A stretch of 63,591 nt of DNA. Origin: JADJEI01 sp035328465. GTDB taxonomy: Bacteria > Bacteroidota > Ignavibacteria > Ignavibacteriales > Ignavibacteriaceae. The DNA is taken from NCBI GenBank assembly GCA_035328465.1, contig DAOLIQ010000009.1, positions 1 to 63,591 of the forward strand, in the 5' to 3' direction. The position numbers and the translations under genes were made by a program. Shown piece by piece: positions 46,975 to 54,705 of the stretch (positions are counted from its first letter, which is position 1; each line of letters opens with the position of its first letter). The notes under the pieces were generated by a model. That model was not told the DNA's origin and did no database searches. It worked only from the letters and a program-made list of their open reading frames with translations.

Positions 46975-47850
46975 TCATAGGGAATTCATTTTTTCTGTGA
47001 AAGCATTAACAAATCTTTCAGGAGCTTTTTCGTCGAGATTAAAGTAGAGCGAAGGTTCAATTAACTCAAGTTCCATTAAAGCAAAATCATCAGAGCTTGT
47101 TCTTACAAAATCAACTCTCGCATATAAAGGAGTTGTACTTAACTTGCTTAAGACATTTTCTGTTTCATGTTTTAGAGACGGCTCCGGATTGATAGAAACT
47201 ATCTTCCCCCCATGTTCTTCCTGCACCCGAAAATCTTTTGGCTTTGGTGTTTTTAATATTGCGTGGCTGTACTGCCCATTAAAGTAGAACAATGAATATT
47301 CTCCTTCAGAAATTATATTTGACATGAAGGGTTGAATCATAAATCCGCGATTTGAAAAAATTGTTTCAAGTTTTTTAGACTTTTTTATTATTTCATCTGA
47401 TTTAATTCGGAATGTATTTTCAGCGCTTGCACTAATGTTTGGCTTTATTACAATTTCATTGGTATTGAGTAAAGAAAAATATTTTAGGATTTTTTCAATG
47501 CTGAAATTATTCTCCCAAATTGTTTCAACTGTTAAAATATTTTTGTTAGTCAAATCGTGCAAATAATATTTGTTCATATTCCACTTCATCATCTCAAAAT
47601 TATTTTCGAGATGAGCCGAGGAGTCCTTTATATTTGCCAACACGTTAATAAAATTATTTGGGTCGGATTGATAGTCCCATGTTGATCTAACAATCACCGC
47701 ATCAAAAGAATTCCAATTTACTGATTTATCGCGCCAGGATATTTCACTTGCAAGCCAACCATTTTTTTTCATTGGTGCTATCAGCAGTTTATCATAGCAT
47801 TTAAATCTCTGCAAATTATCCATCGAAAGTAAAGCAACTTTTCTTTTCAT
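46975..47850 (-). CDS. ATP-grasp domain protein (RimK/DcsG-like)
   Basis: This is 291 residues. The N-terminal pre-ATP-grasp part contains AVIVRSTWDYQSDPNNF. The ATP-grasp core has EIVIKPNISASAENTFR (nucleotide-binding lysine), GEYSLFYFNGQYSHAILK and the metal-binding acidic segment FALMELELIEPSLYF near the end. This pattern resembles RimK-type ligases and the cycloserine-pathway enzyme DcsG. It should form an amide-type bond using ATP; substrate unknown. It stands alone, convergent with the beta-barrel gene. Confidence 0.85.
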   Translation of the reverse strand: MKRKVALLSMDNLQRFKCYDKLLIAPMKKNGWLASEISWRDKSVNWNSFDAVIVRSTWDYQSDPNNFINVLANIKDSSAHLENNFEMMKWNMNKYYLHDLTNKNILTVETIWENNFSIEKILKYFSLLNTNEIVIKPNISASAENTFRIKSDEIIKKSKKLETIFSNRGFMIQPFMSNIISEGEYSLFYFNGQYSHAILKTPKPKDFRVQEEHGGKIVSINPEPSLKHETENVLSKLSTTPLYARVDFVRTSSDDFALMELELIEPSLYFNLDEKAPERFVNAFTEKMNSL

Positions 47851-47989
47851 ATTATGACACTTTTGGTTAAGAAAAATTTCATTCTGACTTAAATATAAAA
47901 ATTAAAAATCACGTTATTGCAAAATAAAATCTTTAATTTTGCCGAAAATATTATTATAGTTCATAAAAATATTAAGAAAGAATTTTATT

Positions 47990-49189
47990 GTGGAATGGAT
48001 ATTACTAATTATCTGGCTTGGAATAATTAACGGCGGTCTTGGCGGACAATATATTCTCAACTGGATGGGCAATCAACCCGAATTTACAGGTGGGAATAAA
48101 GTTGATGTTTCGCCGGGTGTGATGACATGGTGGAGGGAAATTTCTAAGCTTGCATGGGCTTTTATTGCAGTTGTCATCGAACTGATACGAGGCAAGGAAA
48201 TGAAATATTTATGGCCCGGCTTTCTTTCTTTATCAACTATAATTATTTGTGCATTCACCGGGGTGATTGAAAACATCGGTTTCTTCTACCTCCCCCGTTA
48301 CTATTCCCCGCATATTTTTGCTCCTTATGTAAATGTCTATCTTGCTTTCCTTCCCTTTTTCGGAAAGATTCTTTTTAATGCTCCAATACGAAAAGAACAC
48401 TGGATTGGAATCGGACTTGTAATTTCGGGGCTTGCCGTTCCCCATATCCCCTGGCTGCTTGGCTTGGCAACCGAAAATGCCAACGCACTTGATGCTGAAG
48501 CTATTCTGTGGATAGTAATAATAAATGGATGCCTGCTCTCGCAGCAAGTTTTAAATAATAAAACTGTGCAGACGGCAAAGGCGGGTGTTGGACCAAATGC
48601 GCTGGTCTTCTGGCGTGAAATATGGAAAATGATTTTCATCTCATCTGCGATTTTTCTTATTCCGGTACTTGGCAATTCACTAAATGTTAACATGCCTGCG
48701 AAAATAGAAACCAAAGTTTTTAATACTGAAGTATTAAATAAAGTCGATGAAACTAATAAAAATTATCTTCTTCAATTCTATACTGAACAAAATAATGCCT
48801 TTGTTATACGAGAAAATGTTTCCGAAAATGATCAATCAAAAATCAAAGATATTTTTTCCTCCGTTGGCTACAATAGATTTTTTTCTTTGTTTGATGGAAC
48901 TATTATTCCAAACAATTGGCTGCCGATTTTGTTCGTTATTGCGGCGGGATTAACCGGCTACATTTACAGCTTCGGATTTTTCAAACTGTCAAGATTCGCT
49001 GCACACTTTTGGGTGCCATATACAAATGTTTATCTGGCACTTCTGCCATTTATTATGCTCCTTTTCGGTAGAGAAGTTACAGGATATCAGATAGCCGGCG
49101 CCGTTGTTGTAACGGCAGGACTGATGGTAGGGGTGATGGATTACAGTAAAAACAAAGTTGTTGAAATAAATAAGCGGAATGCAAAGTAA
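47990..49189 (+). CDS. Internally duplicated EamA-like membrane transporter
   Basis: This is 399 residues, GTG start at 47990 with AAGAAAG upstream. About ten membrane helices fall in two homologous halves: WLGIINGGLGGQYILN ... FAPYVNVYLAFLPFFG and IVIINGCLLSQQVLNN ... FWVPYTNVYLALLPFIM. The pattern is that of DMT/EamA carriers. A soluble insert of about 75 residues (about 240-310, NMPAKIETKVFNTEVL) sits inside the second half, absent from ordinary EamA proteins. Substrate unknown. Confidence 0.8.
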   Translation: MEWILLIIWLGIINGGLGGQYILNWMGNQPEFTGGNKVDVSPGVMTWWREISKLAWAFIAVVIELIRGKEMKYLWPGFLSLSTIIICAFTGVIENIGFFYLPRYYSPHIFAPYVNVYLAFLPFFGKILFNAPIRKEHWIGIGLVISGLAVPHIPWLLGLATENANALDAEAILWIVIINGCLLSQQVLNNKTVQTAKAGVGPNALVFWREIWKMIFISSAIFLIPVLGNSLNVNMPAKIETKVFNTEVLNKVDETNKNYLLQFYTEQNNAFVIRENVSENDQSKIKDIFSSVGYNRFFSLFDGTIIPNNWLPILFVIAAGLTGYIYSFGFFKLSRFAAHFWVPYTNVYLALLPFIMLLFGREVTGYQIAGAVVVTAGLMVGVMDYSKNKVVEINKRNAK

Positions 49190-49450
49190 ATTTATTTGCT
49201 TTTTCGAAGTATATTTTAATAATAATATACAACTCTGTAATTTTTTCAACGCACTTTCGTACATTTCGTTATCTTGAAATTATGGAGTGCAATTTTGGTT
49301 TCGAGCAATTACCTGCCGTTTAATTTTCACTCCTTATTTTACTTAAATGTGTTTTTTGATGGAGGTGCTTTATTTTGCCGGTGAATCATTTGGAAAAATT
49401 AGACAAAATATATTCTGCTTTTTATTATTATTAATTAGGAGTTTTATTGA

Positions 49451-49558
49451 ATGAAGCAAGAAATAAACAACACTTCAGCAATCTTGTTAATTCACTGCCT
49501 GACAGAGAAGTTTTGGGCCGTTGAAATCAAAGAGTATCTTTATTTAAAATTTTTATGA
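49451..49558 (+). pseudogene. Possible remnant of a formyltetrahydrofolate deformylase (purU) gene
   Basis: A 35-codon frame (ATG 49451 to TGA 49556-49558) begins with NNTSAILLIHC, which resembles the N-terminus of PurU. The next bases read PDRE in the +1 frame where the family has PDxxG, which would mean a one-base deletion after the Cys codon. Everything downstream is missing; a different gene starts 8 bases later. Identification rests on a short match and is tentative. Confidence 0.45.
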
Positions 49559-49565
49559 GGATAAA

Positions 49566-50012
49566 ATGAAAAAGTTGGTGATTCTTTTTGTGTTTCTAAT
49601 TTCTTCAAACACTTTCACACAATCAGATGAAGATTTAACAATTGTGCATGAACAGCTCGTCAACCTGATGAGAATGGAGTTCAAGGCTTTTCAAATAAAG
49701 GATGAATCGGCGTGGAGCTCACTTGTTGATGATGAAGCAATATTTACGGGGGTCGACGAAGGTTTTAAAACAAAACAGGATATCGTTGCAGAAATGAAAA
49801 ATGCCGCGGATTTTTATCGAACTGCTTCCGAAAATTACTCCGGCATAATAGTGAAACTCTTTGATGATGTGGCAGTTCTTTCCTGCACTTCCACCCTTAG
49901 TTTGAAGGATAAAGAAGGTCAGCCGGTTTCAATTCCTTTTCGCTTCACAAGAATTCATAAGCTTGAAAATGGTAAATGGAAATTGATCTATCATAACGGA
50001 CTGCCAATTTGA
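49566..50012 (+). CDS. Exported DUF4440 / SnoaL-like protein
   Basis: This is 148 residues with a signal peptide (ILFVFLISSNTFTQ). The mature part is a compact NTF2-like (SnoaL/DUF4440) fold: MEFKAFQIKDESAWSSLVDD, EAIFTGVDEGFKTKQDIVAEM and FTRIHKLENGKWKLIYHNG. Such proteins are cone-shaped ligand-binding or isomerase-like folds; function here is unknown. A GAGG ribosome-binding site precedes the ATG. Confidence 0.88.
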   Translation: MKKLVILFVFLISSNTFTQSDEDLTIVHEQLVNLMRMEFKAFQIKDESAWSSLVDDEAIFTGVDEGFKTKQDIVAEMKNAADFYRTASENYSGIIVKLFDDVAVLSCTSTLSLKDKEGQPVSIPFRFTRIHKLENGKWKLIYHNGLPI

Positions 50013-50033
50013 AAATTTCATTTTAACCTCATA

Positions 50034-50591
50034 ATGTTGTTTGAACAAAATATAATTCTCGAAAGCGATTTTGTTTTATTAAAACCTTTATCAATTGAAG
50101 ATAAAAATGGATTTATAAAAATTGCATATGATAAAGACATTTGGAGATATTCAGTCAACAGAATTTATGATGAAGTGGAACTTGATCAATTTATTTCAGA
50201 GGCGATTTCTTCAAAGGAAAAGCAATTACGCTTTCCTTTTACTATTATTGATAAAATAAAAAATAAAATTGCCGGCAGTACGAGTTTGGGAAATTATTCC
50301 ATAAAAGATAAGCGAATAGAAATTGGATGGACCTGGCTCGGAAAAGAATTTTGGAGAACAGGATTAAACCAGCATTGTAAAAAGCTCCTAATCGATTTTG
50401 CTTTTGAAAAACTTGATGTTGAGCGAGTTGAATTCAAAACAGATGCATTAAATATTGCTGCTCGAAAAGCCCTATTAAAAATCAACGCTATTGAAGAAGG
50501 AATTCTCCGCAGCCACACCCTTATGCACGATGGAAGGAGGAGGGACACGATTTATTACAGTATCTTAAAAAACGAATGGATAAATAGATAA
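50034..50591 (+). CDS. GNAT N-acetyltransferase (RimL-like)
   Basis: This is 185 residues. GNAT features are FVLLKPLSIEDKNGF at the start, IEIGWTWLGKEFWRTGLNQHCK (acetyl-CoA loop region, although the Q/RxxGxG/A pattern is loose), FAFEKLDVERVEFKTDALN and ILRSHTLMHDGRRRDTIYYS. It likely acetylates a protein N-terminus or small amine. It follows the DUF4440 gene by 21 bases and precedes dCMP deaminase on the same strand. Confidence 0.88.
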   Translation: MLFEQNIILESDFVLLKPLSIEDKNGFIKIAYDKDIWRYSVNRIYDEVELDQFISEAISSKEKQLRFPFTIIDKIKNKIAGSTSLGNYSIKDKRIEIGWTWLGKEFWRTGLNQHCKKLLIDFAFEKLDVERVEFKTDALNIAARKALLKINAIEEGILRSHTLMHDGRRRDTIYYSILKNEWINR

Positions 50592-50632
50592 AAAATATTT
50601 TCATTATTTACATTGAAAGGAAATTTTAAGTA

Positions 50633-51133
50633 ATGTTGGATAAAAACACAAGACCAACCTGGGACGAATATTTCTTAAAGCTTGCAATGCTTGCCTCCGA
50701 GCGCGCAACTTGTCCGCGTATGCACTGCGGCTGCGTGCTTGTAAAAGATCGTTTCGTGCTTGCAACTGGTTACAACGGTTCACTGCCGGGCCAGCCGCAC
50801 TGTGATGAAGACGGCTGCCTGATTGTTGATAATCATTGTGTGCGAACTAATCACGCTGAAATAAATGCACTTGTGCAGGCAACAAAGCATGGGGTTAACA
50901 TTACCGGTGCTACGGCTTATATTACAAATATGTCTTGTACAACATGCGCAAAAGCTTTAATTGCCGCAGGAATTATTCGCGTGGTTGTATTCTCAGATTT
51001 TCACGATACGCTGGCAACACAATTTTACAGCTCTGCCGGAGTTGAAGTAGTAAAACTTGATATGCCTGAAAATGTTATTCACTACGATTTGAAAAGTTAT
51101 TCGTCGGCAAAGAAGACGGAGAATTCAAGATAG
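50633..51133 (+). CDS. dCMP deaminase (ComEB-like)
   Basis: This is 166 residues, a zinc-dependent cytidine-deaminase-fold enzyme. Zinc ligands and catalytic Glu are in NHAEINAL and MSCTTCAKAL. The N-terminal RPTWDEYFLKLAMLASERATC and the GYNGSLPGQPHCDEDGC insert mark the dCMP-deaminase subgroup. It makes dUMP from dCMP for thymidylate synthesis. It is 3 bases from the downstream EamA gene. Confidence 0.94.
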   Translation: MLDKNTRPTWDEYFLKLAMLASERATCPRMHCGCVLVKDRFVLATGYNGSLPGQPHCDEDGCLIVDNHCVRTNHAEINALVQATKHGVNITGATAYITNMSCTTCAKALIAAGIIRVVVFSDFHDTLATQFYSSAGVEVVKLDMPENVIHYDLKSYSSAKKTENSR

Positions 51134-51136
51134 AAA

Positions 51137-52009
51137 ATGATACCGCCCCCATACAAGTACTGGCTGCCTCTTCCGGCGATAATATTTTGGGGCGCATCCT
51201 TTATTGCTACAAAATATCTGCTTGATGAATTAACTCCCGTAGCAATTATCTCAATGAGATTAATCCTTGCGATTATCTTATTAAGCTTGATTGCGTTTTA
51301 TACCAAAAAAGATTTCACAATCAACCTGAAAAATCATCTCTGGATTTTACTTCTTGCATTGATTGCAGTCTTTCATTTATGGATTCAAGTTACCGGTTTG
51401 AAATTTACAACTGCTTCAAACACAGGGTGGATTATTGGCACGGCACCAATCTTTATGGCGCTGCTCGGCCTAATTTTTTTCAAAGAAAAATTAACTGCCA
51501 TTAAAATTGCAGGAATTGTTCTGGCAATGATTGGTTTGCTTTTACTCGTTGGCAAGGGTAATATTACAAATATTGATTTGATAAAAAACAAAGGTGACTT
51601 GCTCGTTTTGTCAAGTTCATTCACATGGGGAATTTATTCAATGATCAATAAAAAAGTTTCGCTCAATTACTCTCCTATGATGACAATTCTTTACTTATTC
51701 ATAATGATGGCAGTGATCATTCTTCCATTCAATTTCAATTCAATAACATTCAACGCCGTTGTTCATCTTTCTACTATTGGATGGATTTCAATTTTATTTC
51801 TCGGTTTGCTGTGTTCGGGGGCGGCTTATGTTATTTGGGCTTATGCACTTCGCGACATGGAATCTGCAAAGGTAGGCGCTTTTCTTTACTTCGAGCCATT
51901 TGTGACTGTAATTTCAGCCTGGCTTTTTCTTAGAGAAGAAATTACTTTGCTTATGCTGTTAAGCGGGCTGATTATAACAGCCGGAGTTTTTCTCGTAAAC
52001 AAAGATTGA
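51137..52009 (+). CDS. EamA/DMT-family transporter
   Basis: This is 290 residues with ten membrane helices in two EamA repeats: LPAIIFWGASFIATKYLL ... TASNTGWIIGTAPIFMAL and LLVLSSSFTWGIYSMIN ... FLYFEPFVTVISAWLFLREE. It is a typical drug/metabolite exporter of the inner membrane; substrate unknown. It is close to the deaminase gene (3-base gap), so probably co-transcribed. Confidence 0.93.
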   Translation: MIPPPYKYWLPLPAIIFWGASFIATKYLLDELTPVAIISMRLILAIILLSLIAFYTKKDFTINLKNHLWILLLALIAVFHLWIQVTGLKFTTASNTGWIIGTAPIFMALLGLIFFKEKLTAIKIAGIVLAMIGLLLLVGKGNITNIDLIKNKGDLLVLSSSFTWGIYSMINKKVSLNYSPMMTILYLFIMMAVIILPFNFNSITFNAVVHLSTIGWISILFLGLLCSGAAYVIWAYALRDMESAKVGAFLYFEPFVTVISAWLFLREEITLLMLLSGLIITAGVFLVNKD

Positions 52010-52092
52010 TAAGTGAAATATTCTTGCCCTATTTTCCGAATGAGAATAAAAATATTTTTATTAAGTTTGACATGAAACAATTAGGAGAATAA

Positions 52093-52548
52093 ATGAAACT
52101 ATTAAAGCTTTTACCACTGCTGTTTTTATTTTTTGCAGCAGCATGTTCAACATTGGTGCTTCAACCTGCAGATTTCAATTACCCCGTTGAGTCTGTGATT
52201 TCAATCGGGGACGATGGTATTGCAATGGATGAAAGATATTCTTTATCCTTCAATACAAAACAGCTTTTCTTTGATGAATTGGGTGATTCGCTAGCTTATG
52301 TCGGCAAAGAATTAAGGATGATAAGAAACACTCAGGGTTATTACTTCATCACCTCAAAAAACTTCAAAAATGTTTATGTCTTTTCTGTTGATGAAAGTGC
52401 AATGAAAATGAAATCAATAATTTTGATCTCTGAAACAGGAATCCAGAACCCCGCCTTCAATCAGAGAAATCCTTACATCGAATTGATGGATGGATCAAAC
52501 AAAACCAGATTAACTTCTGAAGGAATAGAAAGCGAGGAACAGAAATGA
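52093..52548 (+). CDS. Lipoprotein of unknown function
   Basis: This is 151 residues with a signal peptide and lipobox FFAAACSTL, so it is lipidated at about Cys18. The mature domain contains ESVISIGDDGIAMDERYSLS and YFITSKNFKNVYVFSVDE; no family recognised. GGAG lies 7 bases upstream of its ATG. Its stop overlaps the start of the coiled-coil gene (ATGA), so the two are translated together and may interact at the envelope. Confidence 0.82.
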   Translation: MKLLKLLPLLFLFFAAACSTLVLQPADFNYPVESVISIGDDGIAMDERYSLSFNTKQLFFDELGDSLAYVGKELRMIRNTQGYYFITSKNFKNVYVFSVDESAMKMKSIILISETGIQNPAFNQRNPYIELMDGSNKTRLTSEGIESEEQK

Positions 52549-53801
52549 AAAAATTATTTTTATTTTCAACCGCTCTCTCTCTATTCTTTTTCGTTAATTC
52601 ATTTGCTCAATCTGATTATGAAATTGTGGAAAATTTTAAATCAAACGTAAAACAAATTGAGCAATCCATCCGCAACGTTGTAACTCTTGATGAGCTTAAC
52701 GCTGTTTCGCCAAAGATAGACGCATTAAGAACAAACTTCAGAGCAAATAAAGAATTACTCGATAAAAGCCTTTACCCCGATAATTTTGATAAATCAATTG
52801 AGAAACTCGAAACAGCATTCTCAATCCGCAGTAAAGATTTTATTCAAATTGATGTGCTCCAAACTGAAGTGTACGGATTGAGAGAACAGGTGGATGTACT
52901 TAATAAGCGTAACACTGAACTGATCAATCAACTTGCTGTACTCGAATCAGAAAGCAAAGCAAATAAAAATAAAATTGCTCAGCTTGAAAAAACAATTGCA
53001 GATCTGAAAGCTTCGTTGAAAAAGCGTGATGAATTAATCATCAGCTTGATTGACAGCCTGCTCCCCTCCTCGGTAATTAGCGGCGAACTTTCTGCCGATC
53101 AGAAAGATCAAATATTTAACGGCTCCGAATCCAACAGCGTGCTCTACAATATTAAAAGATCTATCCGAGATAACTTGCGTTTCCTTGATGTGACAACACT
53201 TAAACCTGATGATGTTGCAGAAATAAAAAGAGAGCAGCAGGAATTCTCCCGTGTATGGAAAAGTGTTGGGCCTAAAATGGTTGATATCTATGCCGAAAAG
53301 AAGGGTAATGCAAACGACCTGAAAGAAATTGATGCGGCATTTAACTCCTGGCACGATGCATTACGAGATGAAGTGTGGAATTCTATAAGAGAAGAATTTT
53401 CAATTTATAATTTGAACCTGCGAAACTTTTCTTCGGGCAATGAATTTACAAACTCGGTTACTGCATTTATAAACGATGAAATCAAAAATGCCGGCGTGCG
53501 CGATGAAGAGCAGGTTAAACGCACTTACACAACCTTTGCTGACAGCGTTTGGTTCGGCACTATAAAACCGCAATGGGTGTCTTATCTTATCGATAACAAA
53601 ATGATGACCGATGCTCAAAAGGATACCATTGAGACGAAGCTTTCAGAATGGAAAGAAAAGGTTGAACCTGCGGGATTTAACTGGCTGTATTTAATAATTG
53701 GTGCACTTGCATTACTAGTTATTGTTCTCTTATTTATAAAAAGAAAACCGACTCAGCCAAAATCTGATCCACCTAAAGCCGATACGCAAGAAACTGTTTA
53801 A
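52545..53801 (+). CDS. Exported coiled-coil protein with C-terminal membrane anchor
   Basis: This is 418 residues with a signal peptide (FFFVNSFAQ). A long coiled coil spans about residues 100-165 (LREQVDVLNKRNTELINQLA, KIAQLEKTIADLK), followed by a helical domain. One membrane helix lies near the C-terminus (LYLIIGALALLVIVLLFI), then a short charged Pro-rich tail. The bulk is thus likely periplasmic and anchored at its end. No family recognised. It is coupled to the lipoprotein gene upstream and followed by a terminator. Confidence 0.82.
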   Translation: MKKLFLFSTALSLFFFVNSFAQSDYEIVENFKSNVKQIEQSIRNVVTLDELNAVSPKIDALRTNFRANKELLDKSLYPDNFDKSIEKLETAFSIRSKDFIQIDVLQTEVYGLREQVDVLNKRNTELINQLAVLESESKANKNKIAQLEKTIADLKASLKKRDELIISLIDSLLPSSVISGELSADQKDQIFNGSESNSVLYNIKRSIRDNLRFLDVTTLKPDDVAEIKREQQEFSRVWKSVGPKMVDIYAEKKGNANDLKEIDAAFNSWHDALRDEVWNSIREEFSIYNLNLRNFSSGNEFTNSVTAFINDEIKNAGVRDEEQVKRTYTTFADSVWFGTIKPQWVSYLIDNKMMTDAQKDTIETKLSEWKEKVEPAGFNWLYLIIGALALLVIVLLFIKRKPTQPKSDPPKADTQETV

Positions 53802-53830
53802 ATAATTTTGCCGACCTAATTTCTTTTCTA

Positions 53831-53865
53831 AAAGATGATACTCCGATTATAGGGGTATCATCTTT
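53831..53865 (+). terminator. Intrinsic terminator after the coiled-coil gene
   Basis: A perfect 11-bp stem (AAAGATGATAC at 53831-53841 with 53855-53865), extended inward by TCC/GGG pairs, lies 30 bases past the stop and is followed by GCTTCTTCTT. It ends the operon that runs from the GNAT gene at 50034. Confidence 0.85.
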
Positions 53866-53990
53866 GCTTCTTCTTAAAATTCTCCATTCACCTTTGTAAA
53901 ATGATTCAGGAGTTTCTAAATGTTTTATAAATATATTCTGCGGATTAAAATCATTGAAGACCTTTTTTAATATTCTTTCAATAATATTTT

Positions 53991-54588
53991 AAGGAGGGTC
54001 TAATAAAAGTCTTCCTTGTCTGTTCGTTTCTGTTCTTCGCAGTTATTGCTTTGTTTAGTGCTGCAAGTTTTATTTATGCAATCTCCAAATTCACTGCAGC
54101 CGTAAATCAAAATCCAATTTAGCTTAGCTGGCAAATTGCAACAGAGATAAATAACAGCGGTTTTAGTATGCAGAGGAGTGCAATGTAAAACGGATTGGCA
54201 GTATATCAGTTTCGTCCCGGATTGGTACTACTACTGAACCAAAAAGTTATTCTTTCATTGATGAAAATCTTTCTGCAGGTAAATATTAATTCAGACAAAA
54301 CAAATTAACATTGACGACAGTTTTGAATATTCAAACATAGGTGAAGTTGAGATAACTTCACCCGCAGAATTTTCACTGGAGTAGAACTATCCAAATCCAT
54401 TCAATTCAACAACTAAAATAAAATATTCAATTTCTTCTGTCACCCTGAGCTTGTCGAAGGGTGAGATATTTGATTCGTTAAAATTGTTTGATGTTTTAAG
54501 CAACGAAGTAGCCATACCCGTAAACCAACCACGGCAGCCTGGTACTTACGAGGTAGATTTCAATGTATATCAACCTGTTAATTTGTAA
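53991..54588 (+). pseudogene. Dead T9SS-exported protein gene: signal peptide joined directly to linker and sorting domain
   Basis: AAGGAGG (53991-53997) is followed by ATA at the start-codon position, then a signal peptide (VFLVCSFLFFAVIALFSAASF). This runs straight into the Fn3-like linker (ISKFTAAVNQNPI, TAG at 54120, LSWQIATEINNSGFSMQRS). Further frames give DWQYISFVP, TTTEPKSYSFIDENLSAGKY, then SFEYSN and the T9SS signature as LE-stop-NYPNPFN (TAG at 54381). At least three in-frame stops, several frameshifts and an ATA start show it is dead. The passenger domain is missing. A palindromic repeat (54440-54464) sits in its sorting-domain part. Confidence 0.85.
54440..54464. repeat. Short palindromic repeat (TCACCCT...AGGGTGA) inside the pseudogene
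   Basis: TCACCCT and AGGGTGA arms flank GAGCTTGTCGA. This element is frequent in environmental bacterial genomes as a short interspersed palindrome. Here it interrupts the sorting-domain strand between KIKYSIS and the KLFDVLS segment, adding about eight or nine codons relative to intact paralogues. Confidence 0.7.
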
Positions 54589-54705
54589 AAAAAAGTAATA
54601 TGAGTGAAAATCAGGATCATTTTTTGAATCAACATTATACTATATTTTAGTAACCTATTTTAGAATAAGACAATCATTAAGTCATAGCTTGTCCATAGTA
54701 AGATA

